Source of the DNA: Hydrogenothermaceae bacterium
Lineage (GTDB): Bacteria > Aquificota > Aquificia > Aquificales > Hydrogenothermaceae
DNA: 5,339 bases
Direction: 5' to 3'
Assembly: GCA_026984355.1 (NCBI GenBank)
Contig: JALSSG010000018.1
Location: 1 to 5,339 of the forward strand
Part shown: in pieces, positions 4,955 through 5,339 of the stretch
Layout: the number at the start of each line of letters is the position of its first letter
Position numbering within the stretch: the first letter of the stretch is position 1
Notes under the pieces: generated by a model
The model's database searches: none
Told to the model about the DNA's origin: nothing
What the model saw: the letters and a program-made list of their open reading frames with translations, nothing else
Position numbers and translations under genes: made by a program

Positions 4955-5339
4955 ATGAGACTTTTAGTTGTATTTTTACTTATCTGGATATCTCTATCGT
5001 ACAGCATGCAACTGAAAAAAATAGAAAAAGATATATATATGGTTAGAGGCTATGATGGTTTACCTTCTAAAGAAAACCAGGGATTTATATCCAATGCTTA
5101 TGGTATCTTAACTAAAGAAGGATGGGTGGTTATTGATTCATTATCTACACCAGAACTTGCTAGAAAATTTATAAATCTTCTAAAAAATGAAAAAAACTTA
5201 CCAATCAAATATGTTATTATCACCCATTATCATTTAGACCACTGGTATGGAGCATATGAATTTAAAAAAGATGGTGCTAAAATTATTGCCCACAAAAACT
5301 TAAGGGATTTTTATAAATCAGGAATGGCATTTGAATTTT
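4955..5339 (+). CDS. exported metallo-beta-lactamase-fold hydrolase, N-terminal part (cut by window edge)
   Basis: 128 codons are visible and the frame is open at the window end, so the C-terminal part is missing. Residues 1-17 (MRLLVVFLLIWISLSYS) form a short signal peptide or anchor, so the enzyme should act outside the cytoplasm. The first strands follow: IYMVRG (27-32), NQGFISNAYGILT (41-53) and GWVVIDS (56-62). Then comes THYHLDHWYG (90-99), the HxHxDH metal-binding motif with H91, H93, D95 and H96. This start resembles SoxH-like and quinoprotein-associated periplasmic metallohydrolases, but the fold covers lactamases, glyoxalases, sulfatases and thiol dioxygenases, and the diagnostic later ligands lie beyond the edge. 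The substrate cannot be given. The gene follows purF by 15 bases in the same direction, probably by operon convenience since no purine role is evident for an exported protein. Confidence 0.88.
   Translation, partial: MRLLVVFLLIWISLSYSMQLKKIEKDIYMVRGYDGLPSKENQGFISNAYGILTKEGWVVIDSLSTPELARKFINLLKNEKNLPIKYVIITHYHLDHWYGAYEFKKDGAKIIAHKNLRDFYKSGMAFEF

Noticed and set aside
1..5339. CRISPR array, insertion sequence, phage or defence system
   Set aside because: No regularly spaced repeats, transposase or integrase motifs, or terminal inverted repeats were seen, and all five protein genes have ordinary chromosomal explanations. The tRNA has no visible duplicated 3' end that would mark an integration site.

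Overview
The window is AT-rich (about one third G+C by eye), densely packed, and reads like ordinary bacterial chromosome. The tRNA is far richer in G+C (47 of 73 bases, with nearly all-GC acceptor and T stems) than the genes around it. That contrast is typical of thermophiles. Together with a membrane polyferredoxin, an Fe-S type PurF and an exported metallo-beta-lactamase-fold protein, it suggests a thermophilic chemolithotroph, perhaps of the Aquificales (Sulfurihydrogenibium-like). This placement is inference; no phylogenetic marker was compared.

Layout, left to right. A strong sigma70-type promoter (5-33) with an 8-bp inverted repeat centred on its -10 box drives a CAU-anticodon tRNA (48-120). 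Only 29 bases later, with no terminator between, starts a gene for a coiled-coil plus C4 zinc-ribbon protein (150-857, COG1579 type). A compact hairpin (859-878) closes this gene and the convergent gene on the other strand. That minus-strand gene (886-1776) encodes a NapH-like membrane protein with four membrane helices, two CX3CP motifs and two 4Fe-4S ferredoxin motifs, but no Nap partner is in view. A divergent intergenic region of 126 bases holds ribosome binding sites for both flanking genes, AT-rich promoter candidates and a small inverted repeat. To its right on the plus strand lies a 532-aa predicted lipoprotein (1903-3501) with three PEGA domains followed by what reads as a seven-bladed WD40-like propeller. 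Next come purF (3560-4939), the first enzyme of purine synthesis, and after a 15-base gap the start of an exported metallo-beta-lactamase-fold protein (4955 to the window edge).

How the parts work together: purF and the metallohydrolase gene are probably co-transcribed, and the lipoprotein gene may read through into them because no terminator separates it from purF. The tRNA and the zinc-ribbon gene probably share a transcript. I see no mobile element, CRISPR array or clear defence system. The least ordinary items are the PEGA/propeller lipoprotein, the orphan NapH-like protein, and the palindrome over the tRNA promoter.
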